DNA of 64,000 bases from Calditrichota bacterium (GTDB lineage: Bacteria; Calditrichota; Calditrichia; Calditrichales; Calditrichaceae). Shown piece by piece: positions 43,781 through 53,042 of the stretch. The stretch spans positions 60,318 to 124,317 of the forward strand of contig JAJRSO010000013.1 of the NCBI GenBank assembly GCA_024278755.1. Reading direction: 5' to 3'. Position 1 is the stretch's first letter. The number at the start of each line of letters is the position of its first letter. A model generated the notes under the pieces. It ran no database searches and was not told the DNA's origin. It saw nothing but the letters and a program-made list of their open reading frames with translations. Position numbers and translations under genes: made by a program.

Positions 43781-45551
43781 CCTGCTGTTCCTTTTAACAG
43801 CCGCCGCCTTCGCCCAAACAGACGCTCGTTTGCGTCTGGCCCAATCCTACGAACGGGCCGGTAATTATGAACCGGCGCTGGAAATCTATCTCGATTTTTA
43901 TCAAAAAGGAAACCGGGGATACGGCATAATCCGTGGGATTCAAAAATGCTATCTCAACCTGCACCGTTATCCGGAATTGATTCATTTTCTACAAAACTTA
44001 ACCCAACGTTTCTCATCGAATCTTTCGTATAAAATCGAACTGGGACGCGCCTATTATTTAAACCAGCAAAAGGATGAGGCGCTAAAACAATGGTATAAAA
44101 CCATCGCAGAACAGCCTTCCAATGGTTCGGCCTATCGCTTTGCCGGGCGAGTGATGACCGAACTACGCCTGCTGGACGAAGCGGCAGACCTCTACCTGAA
44201 GGCAATTCAAACCATTAAAAACCAGGAGACTCTGTACCGGGACATTGCCAATATCCGCCGGGCACAGTTGGATTACGGACGAGCGGCAAAGAACCTGCTG
44301 CTCTGGTACCTTTCCGACCGTAAACAAAAGGGCTATATTCAGTCCCAGCTAACGGCGATGGCCAAAGACAACGAAGCGGCCAAAAAAATCCTACTGGCCA
44401 TTCAAAACTCTGCCGACGCCAACCCGGGAGACAAGGGCATTTTAGAATTTGAAGCTCTGTTGCACATCCGTCTTAAACAATACGCGCAGGCGCTTACAAT
44501 ATATAAAAAACTGAAAAATATTAACTTGCTCCTGCAATTTGCCCGGGAAACGGTGCTGGAAAAAGCCTTTCCGTTTGCCATCGACGCCTACCGGCTGGCT
44601 CTTGTTCCAAATCAGAAACGTCATAGAATTAACGATATAAAATACTATCTGGCAAAAACTTACTACGCGCAGGCGATTTGGCTGGCACGGCAGAAAAAAA
44701 ACGATCGCGCGCAAAACGCTTTTAAGCAGGCCGAAACAATTTTATCTGAGCTGACAAATCAAAAAGAAGATTTCCGCACACGGCAACGCAGCTTGGAACT
44801 AAATGGCGATATGCAGCAGCGTTTTTTACACGATCCGCAAAAAGCGTTATCTTTTTACCGGCAGGCACTGACTACCGTCCAAGGCAATTCTGCCAACGAC
44901 CGTATTCGTTTAAAAGTTGCGGAAATTTTTCTGCGCCGGAACGATCTTACCAAAGCCCTTGGCCAGTACAAGCTGGTCACCAGTCGGCAATACAGCGCCG
45001 AAGCGTTTTTCCGCCGCGCGGAAATCGCCTGTTTTCAGGGGCGTTTTACGTTCGCGCTAAAACAGTTTACACGGCTTCAGGGTAAATTATCGGTAAGCGA
45101 TACGTTGTTCAACAACGTACTGAAACAACGCCAGTTTATCGAACAATACCGTAGCGATTCCCTGAGTCTAACCCGTTTTGCGGCAGCCTGTTTATTGGAA
45201 AGGCAGCAGCGTCTTCCCTCCGCCGCCACCGCATTTGAGCGGATTTTTAAAATCGGCGGCAGCCTTGCCCCGCAAGCCGGATTGCGCGCGGCCGGAATAT
45301 TTAAGCGACTGCAAAATCCGGAAAAAAGCGCAGCCATCCTGGTACAGCTTTTGGAACAATTTCCTGAAGGAGAACAGACCGATCGTGCCCTGTTTCTGCT
45401 GGCGATGGTAAAAGAAGAGCAAAACCAACTCAGAGAAGCGCTGGTCTTATATATGCGCATTATTACCAACTTTCCGGACAGTTTTCAAATTGATACGGCC
45501 CGGGAAAACGCCCGGCGCCTGCAAAACAGAATCGGAGCAACGAATCAATGA
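43746..45551 (+). CDS. Exported TPR-repeat protein
   Basis: A 601-aa protein starting at GTG 43746 inside the end of hemW, with a signal peptide (FTVLSLLFLLTAAAFAQ). Most of the protein is helical with at least ten TPR-like units (e.g. RLAQSYERAGNYEPALEIYL, IELGRAYYLNQQKDEALKQW, VAEIFLRRNDLTKALGQYK). It is probably a periplasmic or outer-membrane-associated scaffold. It is followed with a four-base overlap by the 'AsnB-like' exported protein, a pairing also seen in Bacteroidota, so the two probably work together. Confidence 0.85.
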   Translation: MTQFCRNFTVLSLLFLLTAAAFAQTDARLRLAQSYERAGNYEPALEIYLDFYQKGNRGYGIIRGIQKCYLNLHRYPELIHFLQNLTQRFSSNLSYKIELGRAYYLNQQKDEALKQWYKTIAEQPSNGSAYRFAGRVMTELRLLDEAADLYLKAIQTIKNQETLYRDIANIRRAQLDYGRAAKNLLLWYLSDRKQKGYIQSQLTAMAKDNEAAKKILLAIQNSADANPGDKGILEFEALLHIRLKQYAQALTIYKKLKNINLLLQFARETVLEKAFPFAIDAYRLALVPNQKRHRINDIKYYLAKTYYAQAIWLARQKKNDRAQNAFKQAETILSELTNQKEDFRTRQRSLELNGDMQQRFLHDPQKALSFYRQALTTVQGNSANDRIRLKVAEIFLRRNDLTKALGQYKLVTSRQYSAEAFFRRAEIACFQGRFTFALKQFTRLQGKLSVSDTLFNNVLKQRQFIEQYRSDSLSLTRFAAACLLERQQRLPSAATAFERIFKIGGSLAPQAGLRAAGIFKRLQNPEKSAAILVQLLEQFPEGEQTDRALFLLAMVKEEQNQLREALVLYMRIITNFPDSFQIDTARENARRLQNRIGATNQ

Positions 45552-46807
45552 AAAGATTTGGCCGTTTAGTTATCGTTATGCTTCTTATTAAAACCGTTTC
45601 GGCTCAGTACCTGCTTATTCCAATGGATCTAACGCAAACAGATCACCTCAAAGCCTACGGCATCGCCTACATGACCCTGCAAAAAGAAATCACCGTCGAA
45701 TGGCTGCTGAACTACCGCGGCGGTTCGTTTTTATGCAGCGATTTTAAATCCATCCGCGAGGCCTGCCAGCTACGCGGCGTGCGCTTCGAACAGATTGACG
45801 GAGCGGCCGTCAACAACATCTATGCCGAAATTGAAGAAAAGAATATGGATAAGATACGCCTGGAAAAAGCACCGGCCATTGCCGTTTATTCGCCTCCCGG
45901 ATTTCAGCCCTGGGACGACGCGGTAACACTGGTTCTGACTTATGCCGAAATTAAATATGAAAAGATTTACGACCGTGAAGTTTTATCCGGGAAACTGAAC
46001 AACTACGATTGGCTGCATCTGCATCACGAGGATTTTACCGGTCAGTACGGAAAGTTCTGGGGCGCCTTCCGCAACCAAACCTGGTACATCAAACAACAGA
46101 TTGAATCCGAAAAGCGCGCCGCGGAATTAGGCTTTGCCAAAGTTAGCAAAGAAAAGGGCGCAGTCGCTGCCGAAATAAAACGCTTTGTGGACGAAGGCGG
46201 CTTCCTGTTTGCCATGTGTTCGGCCACAGACGCGCTTGATATTGCTCTGGCCGCACACAACACGGATATTTGTGCAACCGTATTCGACGGCGACGGCGTT
46301 GATCCAAATTATCAGAAAAAACTGGATTTCAGGCAAACCCTTGCCTTTCAGAATTTTAAATTGATTACCGACCCCGGCGTTTATGAATTTTCCGATATTG
46401 ATGTGCCGCCCAGCAATCTGCCGCGGGTTCGCGATCCGGAAACCGACTATTTTACGCTGTTTGAGTTTTCGGCAAAATACGATCCGGTGCCAACTATGTT
46501 AACGCAAAACCATGTAAATGTGGTAAAAGGATTTATGGGACAAACCACCATGTTCCGCGAAGATAAGATAAAATCTTCTGTCACTATTATGGGTAAAATT
46601 GAAAATAGCAACGAAGTAAAATATATTCATGGCAACAGCGGCAAAGGGACCTTTACTTTTTACGGCGGCCATGATCCCGAAGATTACACACACCGGGTGG
46701 GCGATCCACCTACGGAGCTGGAGCTCCATAAAAATTCGCCCGGTTACCGTTTGATACTAAATAACATTTTGTTTCCGGCGGCCAAAAAGAAAAAACTAAA
46801 AACCTAA
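45548..46807 (+). CDS. Exported protein of the Bacteroidota 'asparagine synthetase B'-labelled group
   Basis: A 419-aa protein with a signal peptide (MKRFGRLVIVMLLIKTVSAQ). It follows closely the pattern of Bacteroidota proteins commonly labelled asparagine synthetase B: LLIPMDLTQTDHLKAYGIAY, WLLNYRGGSFL, YDWLHLHHEDFTGQYGKF, GGFLFAMCSATD (possible Cys nucleophile) and HGNSGKGTFTFYGGHDPEDY. It lacks the N-terminal Cys amidotransferase and the ATP-pyrophosphatase motif of true AsnB, and it is exported, so that label is doubtful. The FAMCSATD and GGHDPED motifs recall class I amidotransferase-like folds. The actual reaction is unknown. Coupled to the TPR gene upstream. Confidence 0.8.
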   Translation: MKRFGRLVIVMLLIKTVSAQYLLIPMDLTQTDHLKAYGIAYMTLQKEITVEWLLNYRGGSFLCSDFKSIREACQLRGVRFEQIDGAAVNNIYAEIEEKNMDKIRLEKAPAIAVYSPPGFQPWDDAVTLVLTYAEIKYEKIYDREVLSGKLNNYDWLHLHHEDFTGQYGKFWGAFRNQTWYIKQQIESEKRAAELGFAKVSKEKGAVAAEIKRFVDEGGFLFAMCSATDALDIALAAHNTDICATVFDGDGVDPNYQKKLDFRQTLAFQNFKLITDPGVYEFSDIDVPPSNLPRVRDPETDYFTLFEFSAKYDPVPTMLTQNHVNVVKGFMGQTTMFREDKIKSSVTIMGKIENSNEVKYIHGNSGKGTFTFYGGHDPEDYTHRVGDPPTELELHKNSPGYRLILNNILFPAAKKKKLKT

Positions 46808-46860
46808 AAATGCGCTTTGAAGTCAGGAATCAAAAGCCGATTGGTTATTGGAAAATAAAT

Positions 46861-47256
46861 ATGCATTCTATCTCTGTAAAAACAAATACGCGCACTGAAA
46901 TGCGGAACATTACCCGGCGCATTCAGAACATTGTGAACGAAGAAAACTGGCAATCGGGACTGCTTGCCGTTTTTGTGCCGCACACCACCGCCGCGCTGAC
47001 CATCAACGAAAACGCCGACCCCGATGTACAGCGCGATATGCTGATGGAAATCAACAAGGTCATTCCATTTGAAGACGGCTTTCATCATTTTGAGGGCAAC
47101 TCGGCCGCCCACATCAAAACCTCTTTATTTGGAAGCAGTGAAACCATTATCGTGGAAAACGGTCAGTTACAGCTCGGCACCTGGCAGGGCATTTACTTTT
47201 GTGAATTCGACGGGCCGCGGCAGCGCAAAGTTTGGCTGCAATTTACCGGGAATTGA
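46861..47256 (+). CDS. YjbQ/UPF0047 family protein
   Basis: A 131-aa protein of the UPF0047 family: FVPHTTAALTINENADPDV, VIPFEDGFHHFEGNSAAHIK, LFGSSETIIVENGQLQLGTW and GIYFCEFDGPR. Conserved His and acidic residues form the proposed active site; E. coli YjbQ has weak thiamine-phosphate-synthase activity. ATG 46861 fits the family N-terminus (MHSISVKTNTRTEM); 46810 would add a non-conserved extension. It follows the AsnB-like gene in the same direction. Confidence 0.9.
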   Translation: MHSISVKTNTRTEMRNITRRIQNIVNEENWQSGLLAVFVPHTTAALTINENADPDVQRDMLMEINKVIPFEDGFHHFEGNSAAHIKTSLFGSSETIIVENGQLQLGTWQGIYFCEFDGPRQRKVWLQFTGN

Positions 47257-47490
47257 AACAACGGAAAACATGTTTCATATTTTTGTTCTTTAGCAACGTC
47301 CGCTCTTTGGGGAAAATGCACCTCTGCTAACAGTAGAATTCTCATTCTTCCGGATTTTTTTTGCATAGATTCTATCATTTCGGAAGAAACTTGTAGCGAA
47401 AGACATTAAAAAATAAAAGGGACTATAGAGATCGTTTTTTTCGGAATTGTTTCTATTTCAACCAACTAATTTAGATCAAAAGGAGAAAAT

Positions 47491-47673
47491 ATGCCTGAAA
47501 ATGAGACCATCGTTCTAAACTCAATGAAAGAAGCTGGAAAACCGGTACGACCGGGTGAAGTGGCGGATGTAACCGGTCTTCCCAAAGACGAAGTATCCAA
47601 AATTATCCAGGCCTTAAAAAAAGAAGGCAAAGTGATATCGCCCAAACGATGTTTTTGGGCGCCTGCGGAATAG
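47491..47673 (+). CDS. Small winged-helix protein
   Basis: A 60-aa protein that is a single winged-helix domain: TIVLNSMKEAGKPVRPGEVA (helix 1-2), VTGLPKDEVSKIIQALKKEG (recognition helix) and KVISPKRCFWAPAE (wing). Similar 60-aa proteins occur in Bacteroidota and anaerobes; a regulatory role is inferred from the fold only. AAAGGAG lies nine bases upstream. The next gene (DHOD-like) starts 53 bases downstream. Confidence 0.75.
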   Translation: MPENETIVLNSMKEAGKPVRPGEVADVTGLPKDEVSKIIQALKKEGKVISPKRCFWAPAE

Positions 47674-47726
47674 TTAACTTATCTGCAAAAACAAAAAATT
47701 TAGCTCTGCTTAAAACAGGGGGTAAA

Positions 47727-48707
47727 ATGCCAAACGTAGAAACATCATATATGGGATTAGCGTTAAAAAATCCTATTGTTGCCGCCAGCAGCGGATTAAC
47801 CAAAACAATCGACGATGTAATCGATTGTGAAAACGCCGGCGTTGGGGCGGTTGTTTTAAAAAGTCTTTTCGAAGAAGTGCTGGATGATGAGGATTGGGGC
47901 GCCGGACAAAACGCCTCCATGCATCCGGAAGTGTTTGACTATCTACGCTCCGAATTACGCTTTCAGTACGGGATTGACGCCTATTGCGATTTAATTCGTA
48001 AGGCAAAAAAAGAAGTGCAAATTCCCGTCATTGCCAGCATTAACGGAACATCGTTTAAATGGCTTTTGAATTTCGCCCGGCGGGTAGAAAGCGCCGGAGC
48101 GGATGCTCTGGAATTAAATGTCTATTTACCGAGAATCAACTAAACATTAAAGGCCGCTGAAATTGAAGCCGCCTATTTTGAGGTTCTGGAAAAGGTAAAA
48201 TCCGGTGCTTCCATTCCCGTTTCCATGAAAATAGGCATGTATTTCAGTTCTCTTCCGCAGTTTGCGCGACAGCTCGAATACCGCAAACTGGACGCGCTGG
48301 TTATGTTTAACCGTTTTACGGAACCGGAAATCGATATTGAAAATCTGGATATCCACACGACCTTCAGCCTCAGTTCCAAAGAAGATATTAACCGGTTACT
48401 GCGCTGGACAGCTATCGTTTCGGCCAAAACAAACATGGAAATATCAGCTACCGGAGGAATTCACAGTTACGAGGGGGTTATCAAACTTTTGCTTGCCGGG
48501 GCGACCACCGTTCAGCTGGCCTCTCTTTTGTACAGTAAAGGCCTGGGAGTGGTTGATACAATTTTAGAACAGGTAACAGCGTGGATGGAGCGCCATAATT
48601 TTGAGACGATCGATCAATTCAGAGGAATACTTAATTTTTCGGAAGCGGAAAATGCCGAACTGTATTTACGGGCGCAGTTTATGGAAAAAATACGGGCAAT
48701 TGAATAA
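47727..48707 (+). pseudogene. Dihydroorotate-dehydrogenase-like protein, split by two compensating frameshifts
   Basis: Full-length (326 codons) DHOD-like flavoprotein of the FCB type: MPNVETSYMGLALKNPIVAA, NAGVGAVVLKSLFEE, PVIASINGTSF and AGADALELNVY, then AAEIEAAYFEVLEKV, IPVSMKIGMYF and ISATGGIHSYEGVIKLLLAG. Around 48128-48156 the frame-0 reading gives LPRIN-stop-TLK. In another frame it reads TENQLNIK, which is what the family has between LPE and AAE. A missing base near 48131 and an extra base near 48153 explain this and restore the frame. Either two sequence errors or a real pair of mutations. As written, the protein stops after 138 residues. Confidence 0.85.
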
Positions 48708-49031
48708 GCCCCTTTGCTAAAAATCGTTTTATATGGTATTTTCCCTTAACCGAATCTGAATATGTAGGAGCGATAAAAAAGAGACTAAATCGCTATGAAT
48801 TGAAAGCCCATAGTGTTGAATTATGAAGGAGATTCATTTACACTACAAATTAAAAATACAAATACGCGCTAATTCCAAATTTCGGGCTTCCCCAAAAGAC
48901 ATCCTTCCGGATTTTGTATTTTATTTCTGGATTTTGGAAGTTATTTGTTTTTGGGATTTTATAATAATACGTCCTGGACTAAAGTCCATAGTTTTAAACT
49001 AACGTACTGAAACAATATGAAAAGGATTCTT
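48708..49031. other. Intergenic region with short palindrome
   Basis: No gene is seen. An AT-rich tract at 48870-48960 contains alternating TTTTGGA/TTTTGGG runs, and TGGACT-AA-AGTCCA (48975-48988) forms a 6-bp palindrome of the REP kind. The ZIP-transporter ribosome binding site (AAAGGA) lies at the right end. Confidence 0.45.
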
Positions 49032-49844
49032 ATGGCCGAATATTTATCCGGACTCCATCCCGTCATGCAGGCCCTGCTGGCCACCTTATTTACCTGGTTT
49101 TTAACCGCCCTCGGGGCTGCCGGCGTGTTGTTTCATAAATCTATAAATAAAAATTTATTAGACGGCTTTCTGGGCTTTGCCGCCGGCGTAATGATTGCCG
49201 CCAGTTACTGGTCGCTCCTGGCCCCGGCCATCGAGATGTCCGAAGGTGGACCGGTTCCGGTTTGGGTACCGGCGGCCGTCGGCTTTTTTACAGGCGCTGC
49301 CTTTTTATTACTGGTTGATAAAACCCTTCCGCATCTTCACCTCGGTTTACCCACGTCCAAAAGCGAGGGTATTAAAACGAGCTGGCACCGCAGTATTTTA
49401 TTAGTCAGCGCCATTACCCTGCACAACATTCCCGAAGGCCTGGCCGTGGGCGTCGCCTTCGGCGCGGCTGCCGCAGGCCTCGATTCGGCCACTCTCTCTG
49501 GCGCCATTGCCCTCGCTATCGGTATCGGCATTCAAAATTTCCCGGAAGGTCTCGCCGTTTCCATGCCCCTGCGCCGCGAGGGAATGGGTCGTTTAAAGAG
49601 TTTCTGGTACGGCCAATTGTCCGGATTTGTAGAACCGATTGCCGGCGTCGTCGGCGCATCCATTGTCCTCGTTGCCCGTCCCGTTTTGCCCTATGCGCTT
49701 AGCTTTGCTGCCGGAGCCATGATTTTCGTCGTGGTCGAAGAGCTCATTCCCGAATCTCAGCAAAACGGCGATACCGATATTCCTACCATCGGCGCCATTC
49801 TGGGTTTTCTCGTGATGATGATTCTCGACGTCGCCTTAGGCTGA
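49032..49844 (+). CDS. ZIP-family divalent metal transporter
   Basis: A 270-aa inner-membrane protein with about eight hydrophobic helices. The metal-binding motifs of the GufA branch are intact: TLHNIPEGLAVGVAFG (helix 4) and IGIQNFPEGLAVSMPLRREG (helix 5), plus VVEELIPES near the end. It takes up zinc or iron. ATG 49032 has AAAGGA five bases upstream; 49017 is an alternative. Confidence 0.9.
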   Translation: MAEYLSGLHPVMQALLATLFTWFLTALGAAGVLFHKSINKNLLDGFLGFAAGVMIAASYWSLLAPAIEMSEGGPVPVWVPAAVGFFTGAAFLLLVDKTLPHLHLGLPTSKSEGIKTSWHRSILLVSAITLHNIPEGLAVGVAFGAAAAGLDSATLSGAIALAIGIGIQNFPEGLAVSMPLRREGMGRLKSFWYGQLSGFVEPIAGVVGASIVLVARPVLPYALSFAAGAMIFVVVEELIPESQQNGDTDIPTIGAILGFLVMMILDVALG

Positions 49845-49992
49845 AAGAGCAGACAGAACGGATTTTCCGGGTTTTTGTCGCCCGGAAGATCCTCCCGCGC
49901 TTCTTTTTGCTTTCCCTATCTTGCCTCTTTCGCTAAATCCAGTTATATTAAAGGGATAAATTAATTATCTCTGATAAATAAGGACATCCATC

Positions 49993-51324
49993 ATGCTTGA
50001 TCAGATAACCGATACTTTTCTTGAACGGTTGCAAAACCAAATTATAACCGATCCTAATATGACCTCCATTCCGCTGGCATATCTGATGCAGTTGGATATT
50101 CCGGACGCCATTAAACATTTTTTTGATCAGGAAGTGGAAATCTGGATCCGTGAGGAAGAAGATAAATTTACGGCCACCGACCGCTTTGATTACGACATGC
50201 CTGAAGTACGCATGCTCATCGACCAAATTTTCGACAAGCTTAAACAGAACGCCACTTTTCATATCACCAAATTTAACCATCTGCTGGAGCGAGCGGTAAA
50301 ATTGGAAATGAATTACCTGCTGGAACCGCACCGTACTTTAAGTCAGTTTTTATTCAAAGACAGTCCTAAAATTTCGACCATGGAAGTATACGATACGTTT
50401 AAATACTTTTTCCGGTTCGATTACTACAAAACAGCGGTCTCCGATTATTTCAATTTAAAATACATGCACGAAATCTCTCAGGATCAGTTTGACGCCTTGT
50501 TAAACCAGATCGATAAAAAAGCCTTTGAAGAGAATAAAATCGAAACCACCCTGAGTACGCTTAAAACCATCATGGAATTTTTAAGTGAAGCACAACAGGA
50601 AGATGTTAATTCACTTCCGGTAGATGTACTTTCCGCCATTTTCCGTGATCGACACCTGGATGAATACAAAGAAGCGCTCCAAAAAGTTATCAGCGCCGGT
50701 ACAAAAACAGTACTCTCCTTTGATGAAATCGAAACTCTGCTACGCGGCGGTACTCTGGACGGAGTGGAAGAAGCGGTTTTTTCGGATCAAACCGACGTTA
50801 TTGGCTTTGATAATACCGAAAACATAGAAGCCAGCAAGCCCGATTTTTCTGTAGCCGAAATCGAAGTGCCGGAATCCACCATTACCTTTGAAGAAGAAAT
50901 TGAAGATGAGGAAGAAGAATACGAAGAAGCTCCTGTAATTGACGAAAAGGAAGAGGAAAGCGAATTTGAAGAAGAACGAACTGAGCCCAGCGCCGTGGCC
51001 ATGGATTTGGCCGACCATGTGGCCCGGCAGATATCTTCCGATACGCCGCTGGAAGATTTGAATGAACTTATTACAGGCCGTGTACGCCGAAAAACCATTA
51101 AAAAACTCTTTAAGAAAAAGGAAGACGAATTCCTTGATTTTGTTGGCCGGCTGAATGCGCTTTCCACATGGAAAGACGCTTCCCGAATTATTGATGACGA
51201 ATTTTACGAACGAGGCATCAATCCTTATTCCAAAGAGGCCATCGCCTTTAGCGATATTATCTATATCCGCTTCTTCCCAAAAGATAAGTATGTGGGCAGT
51301 GAAGAAAACATCGAGCGCTTTTAA
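49993..51324 (+). CDS. Acidic multidomain protein of unknown function
   Basis: A 443-aa protein not assigned to any family. It has no signal peptide. The N-terminal part (1-260) is helical and rich in charged residues. Residues about 295-330 form a very acidic linker with EEEIEDEEEEYEEAP and EKEEESEFEEER. The C-terminal part (about 335-443) is a separate helical domain with GRVRRKTIKKLFKKKEDEF, DASRIIDDEFYERGINPYSK and a final acidic tail. This arrangement recalls proteins that bind basic partners or are scaffolded in a complex. The gene stands alone, followed by a strong terminator. Confidence 0.7.
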   Translation: MLDQITDTFLERLQNQIITDPNMTSIPLAYLMQLDIPDAIKHFFDQEVEIWIREEEDKFTATDRFDYDMPEVRMLIDQIFDKLKQNATFHITKFNHLLERAVKLEMNYLLEPHRTLSQFLFKDSPKISTMEVYDTFKYFFRFDYYKTAVSDYFNLKYMHEISQDQFDALLNQIDKKAFEENKIETTLSTLKTIMEFLSEAQQEDVNSLPVDVLSAIFRDRHLDEYKEALQKVISAGTKTVLSFDEIETLLRGGTLDGVEEAVFSDQTDVIGFDNTENIEASKPDFSVAEIEVPESTITFEEEIEDEEEEYEEAPVIDEKEEESEFEEERTEPSAVAMDLADHVARQISSDTPLEDLNELITGRVRRKTIKKLFKKKEDEFLDFVGRLNALSTWKDASRIIDDEFYERGINPYSKEAIAFSDIIYIRFFPKDKYVGSEENIERF

Positions 51325-51362
51325 TACTGTTTAAATCAAAGGCACTCTGAACACTTTCTGGG

Positions 51363-51398
51363 AACGAGGCTTTACATTTTTGTACAGCCTCGTTTTTT
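51363..51398 (+). terminator. Intrinsic terminator after the acidic protein
   Basis: A perfect 9-bp stem (AACGAGGCT at 51363-51371, AGCCTCGTT at 51386-51394) is followed by a T run to 51398. It ends only four bases before the ATG of the next gene, which then has no separate ribosome binding site. Confidence 0.85.
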
Positions 51399-51402
51399 AT
51401 TT

Positions 51403-52248
51403 ATGAAAAATATCTTGATTATCGGCTGCGGTCGACTTGGAAGCGCCCTGTACCGAATGCTAAAAGCACAGGCTGGCCTGCAGGTGAAGGTTTACGATAC
51501 GGCCGGTTTAAATAAGCAGAATAAAACCTTTTTACCGAAAAAAGATTTTTATTTCAACTTGAACCGAGAGAATATCCGTCAATCGGAAATCCTAATTATC
51601 AGTGTGCCCGACGACCACATCTCCGACGCTGTCAATGCTCTGCTGCCTTTTGATCTGACAGAAAAAATTATTCTCCACACATCCGGCCTGCTGTCTTCAA
51701 AAAAACTACGCTTACTCGAAGAAAAGGGCGCGCTCACCGCAAGCCTGCATCCGCTGCAAACTTTTAGCAACCGCTTTTCGGATACAGATATCTGGAAAGA
51801 AACATGGTGTACCTTCGAAGGTTCCGCGCAGGCCGCTTCGGTTATGGAAGTTCTTTGTATCAAAGCGGGCGCGCGTTTTATTCGGGTAAACGCCGAACAA
51901 AAAAAGGCTTTGCATCTCGCCGCCGTTTTTGCCGCTAATTATTCGGCCGCCCTGTTTGCCGCATCCGAAAATATTTTAAATAAAAACAAACTGGATAAAC
52001 GGGTTCTGTTTCCGCTTATCCGTAAAATTCAACAAAATTTTGAACACAACCCGGCGCATAAAATTCTTAGCGGTCCTTTGCAGCGCGGCGATTCCGAAAC
52101 AATCGCCACCCACCTGGAGTTCCTTTTGGAAAATAATCTTCAGGCCGAAGAAAAGTTGTACCGGGAATTAGCTGACTACATTTTATCCGATTCCGGTTTC
52201 GAAATTGAAGATCGGGATATTTTAAAAAAGATTCTTGTACAAAAATGA
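51403..52248 (+). CDS. DUF2520/Rossmann-fold oxidoreductase-like protein
   Basis: A 281-aa protein with an N-terminal NAD(P)-binding motif ILIIGCGRLGSAL, a segment ILIISVPDDHI typical of the 6-phosphogluconate-dehydrogenase-like fold, then TASLHPLQTFS and the DUF2520 domain (about 150-281) with KKALHLAAVFAANYSAALFA and LSGPLQRGD. The reaction is unknown. It overlaps the next gene by four bases (ATGA). The start directly follows the terminator hairpin, so translation may depend on a non-standard leader, or transcription starts elsewhere. Confidence 0.85.
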   Translation: MKNILIIGCGRLGSALYRMLKAQAGLQVKVYDTAGLNKQNKTFLPKKDFYFNLNRENIRQSEILIISVPDDHISDAVNALLPFDLTEKIILHTSGLLSSKKLRLLEEKGALTASLHPLQTFSNRFSDTDIWKETWCTFEGSAQAASVMEVLCIKAGARFIRVNAEQKKALHLAAVFAANYSAALFAASENILNKNKLDKRVLFPLIRKIQQNFEHNPAHKILSGPLQRGDSETIATHLEFLLENNLQAEEKLYRELADYILSDSGFEIEDRDILKKILVQK

Positions 52249-53030
52249 CGCCCGATTACCACATACACACCGCCCTTTGCAAACATGCTTCGGGTACGAT
52301 GGAAGACTATGTACGACAGGCCATAAAAATTGGCCTTGACGAAATTGCCTTTACCGATCATATTCCTTTGCCAAACGGTTTTGATACAGCCCATCGCATG
52401 CAGCCCAAAGAAATAGAATCGTATTTGCATGAAATCACTCGCCTGCGCAACATATATCCGAATATAAAAATATTGTGTGGCATTGAAGCCGATTTTTACG
52501 ACGGCTTTGAAGATTATCTGTCTGATTTTTTTAAATGGAATTCCTTTGATTTAGTTATTCTGTCGGTTCATTTCGTAAAAGATTGGCCGGCAGAGAACTG
52601 GGCTTTCTCCTATTCCTTTACGAATAAAACACAAACCGAAATTTACAGCGACTATTTACAGGCCTTACTGCGCGGAATCCGTACCGGTCTGTTTAATATT
52701 ATCGGTCATTTGGATCTGGTTAAATCTGTTGAACAGCCTGTATTGCAGAGAAATGCCACATTAGTAAAACAAATTTTATCCGAAGCAAAAGCACAAAATA
52801 TGGCCATCGAAATTAACAGTTCCGGTTTGCGACGCGAAATCAACGAACCCTATCCTGCTTTTTCATTCCTACCGCTGATTGCAGAAGCCGGATTACCGGT
52901 TACGCTTGGCTCTGATGCGCACCAGCCGGAACATGTTGGATTTTCCTTCTCGGAAATAGAAGCGCGTCTTTCGGCGTTCTCTATGATTAAAATGGCGCAC
53001 TTTCAAGCAGGAAAAATGCAGCTTTACTAA
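52245..53030 (+). CDS. PHP-domain histidinol-phosphatase-like protein
   Basis: A 261-aa PHP-fold metal phosphoesterase of the HisK/HisJ type: DYHIHTALCKHASG (metal-binding HxH), FTDHIPLP, CGIEADFY, SVHFVKDW, GHLDLVK and LGSDAHQPEHVG. It dephosphorylates histidinol phosphate in His biosynthesis, although stand-alone PHP enzymes can have other phosphoesterase roles. No other his gene is near, so the pathway assignment is tentative. Translationally coupled to the DUF2520 gene upstream. Confidence 0.82.
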   Translation: MTPDYHIHTALCKHASGTMEDYVRQAIKIGLDEIAFTDHIPLPNGFDTAHRMQPKEIESYLHEITRLRNIYPNIKILCGIEADFYDGFEDYLSDFFKWNSFDLVILSVHFVKDWPAENWAFSYSFTNKTQTEIYSDYLQALLRGIRTGLFNIIGHLDLVKSVEQPVLQRNATLVKQILSEAKAQNMAIEINSSGLRREINEPYPAFSFLPLIAEAGLPVTLGSDAHQPEHVGFSFSEIEARLSAFSMIKMAHFQAGKMQLY

Positions 53031-53042
53031 CAGGAAGACAAA

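Noticed and set aside
49855..49905. Possible degenerate solo copy of the toxin-antitoxin repeat after the ZIP transporter (TTTTTGTCGCCCG...GCTTCTTTTT)
   Set aside because: Only two short blocks match with altered spacing, and the flanking hairpin TCCGGG/CCCGGA explains the sequence as a simple terminator-like element.
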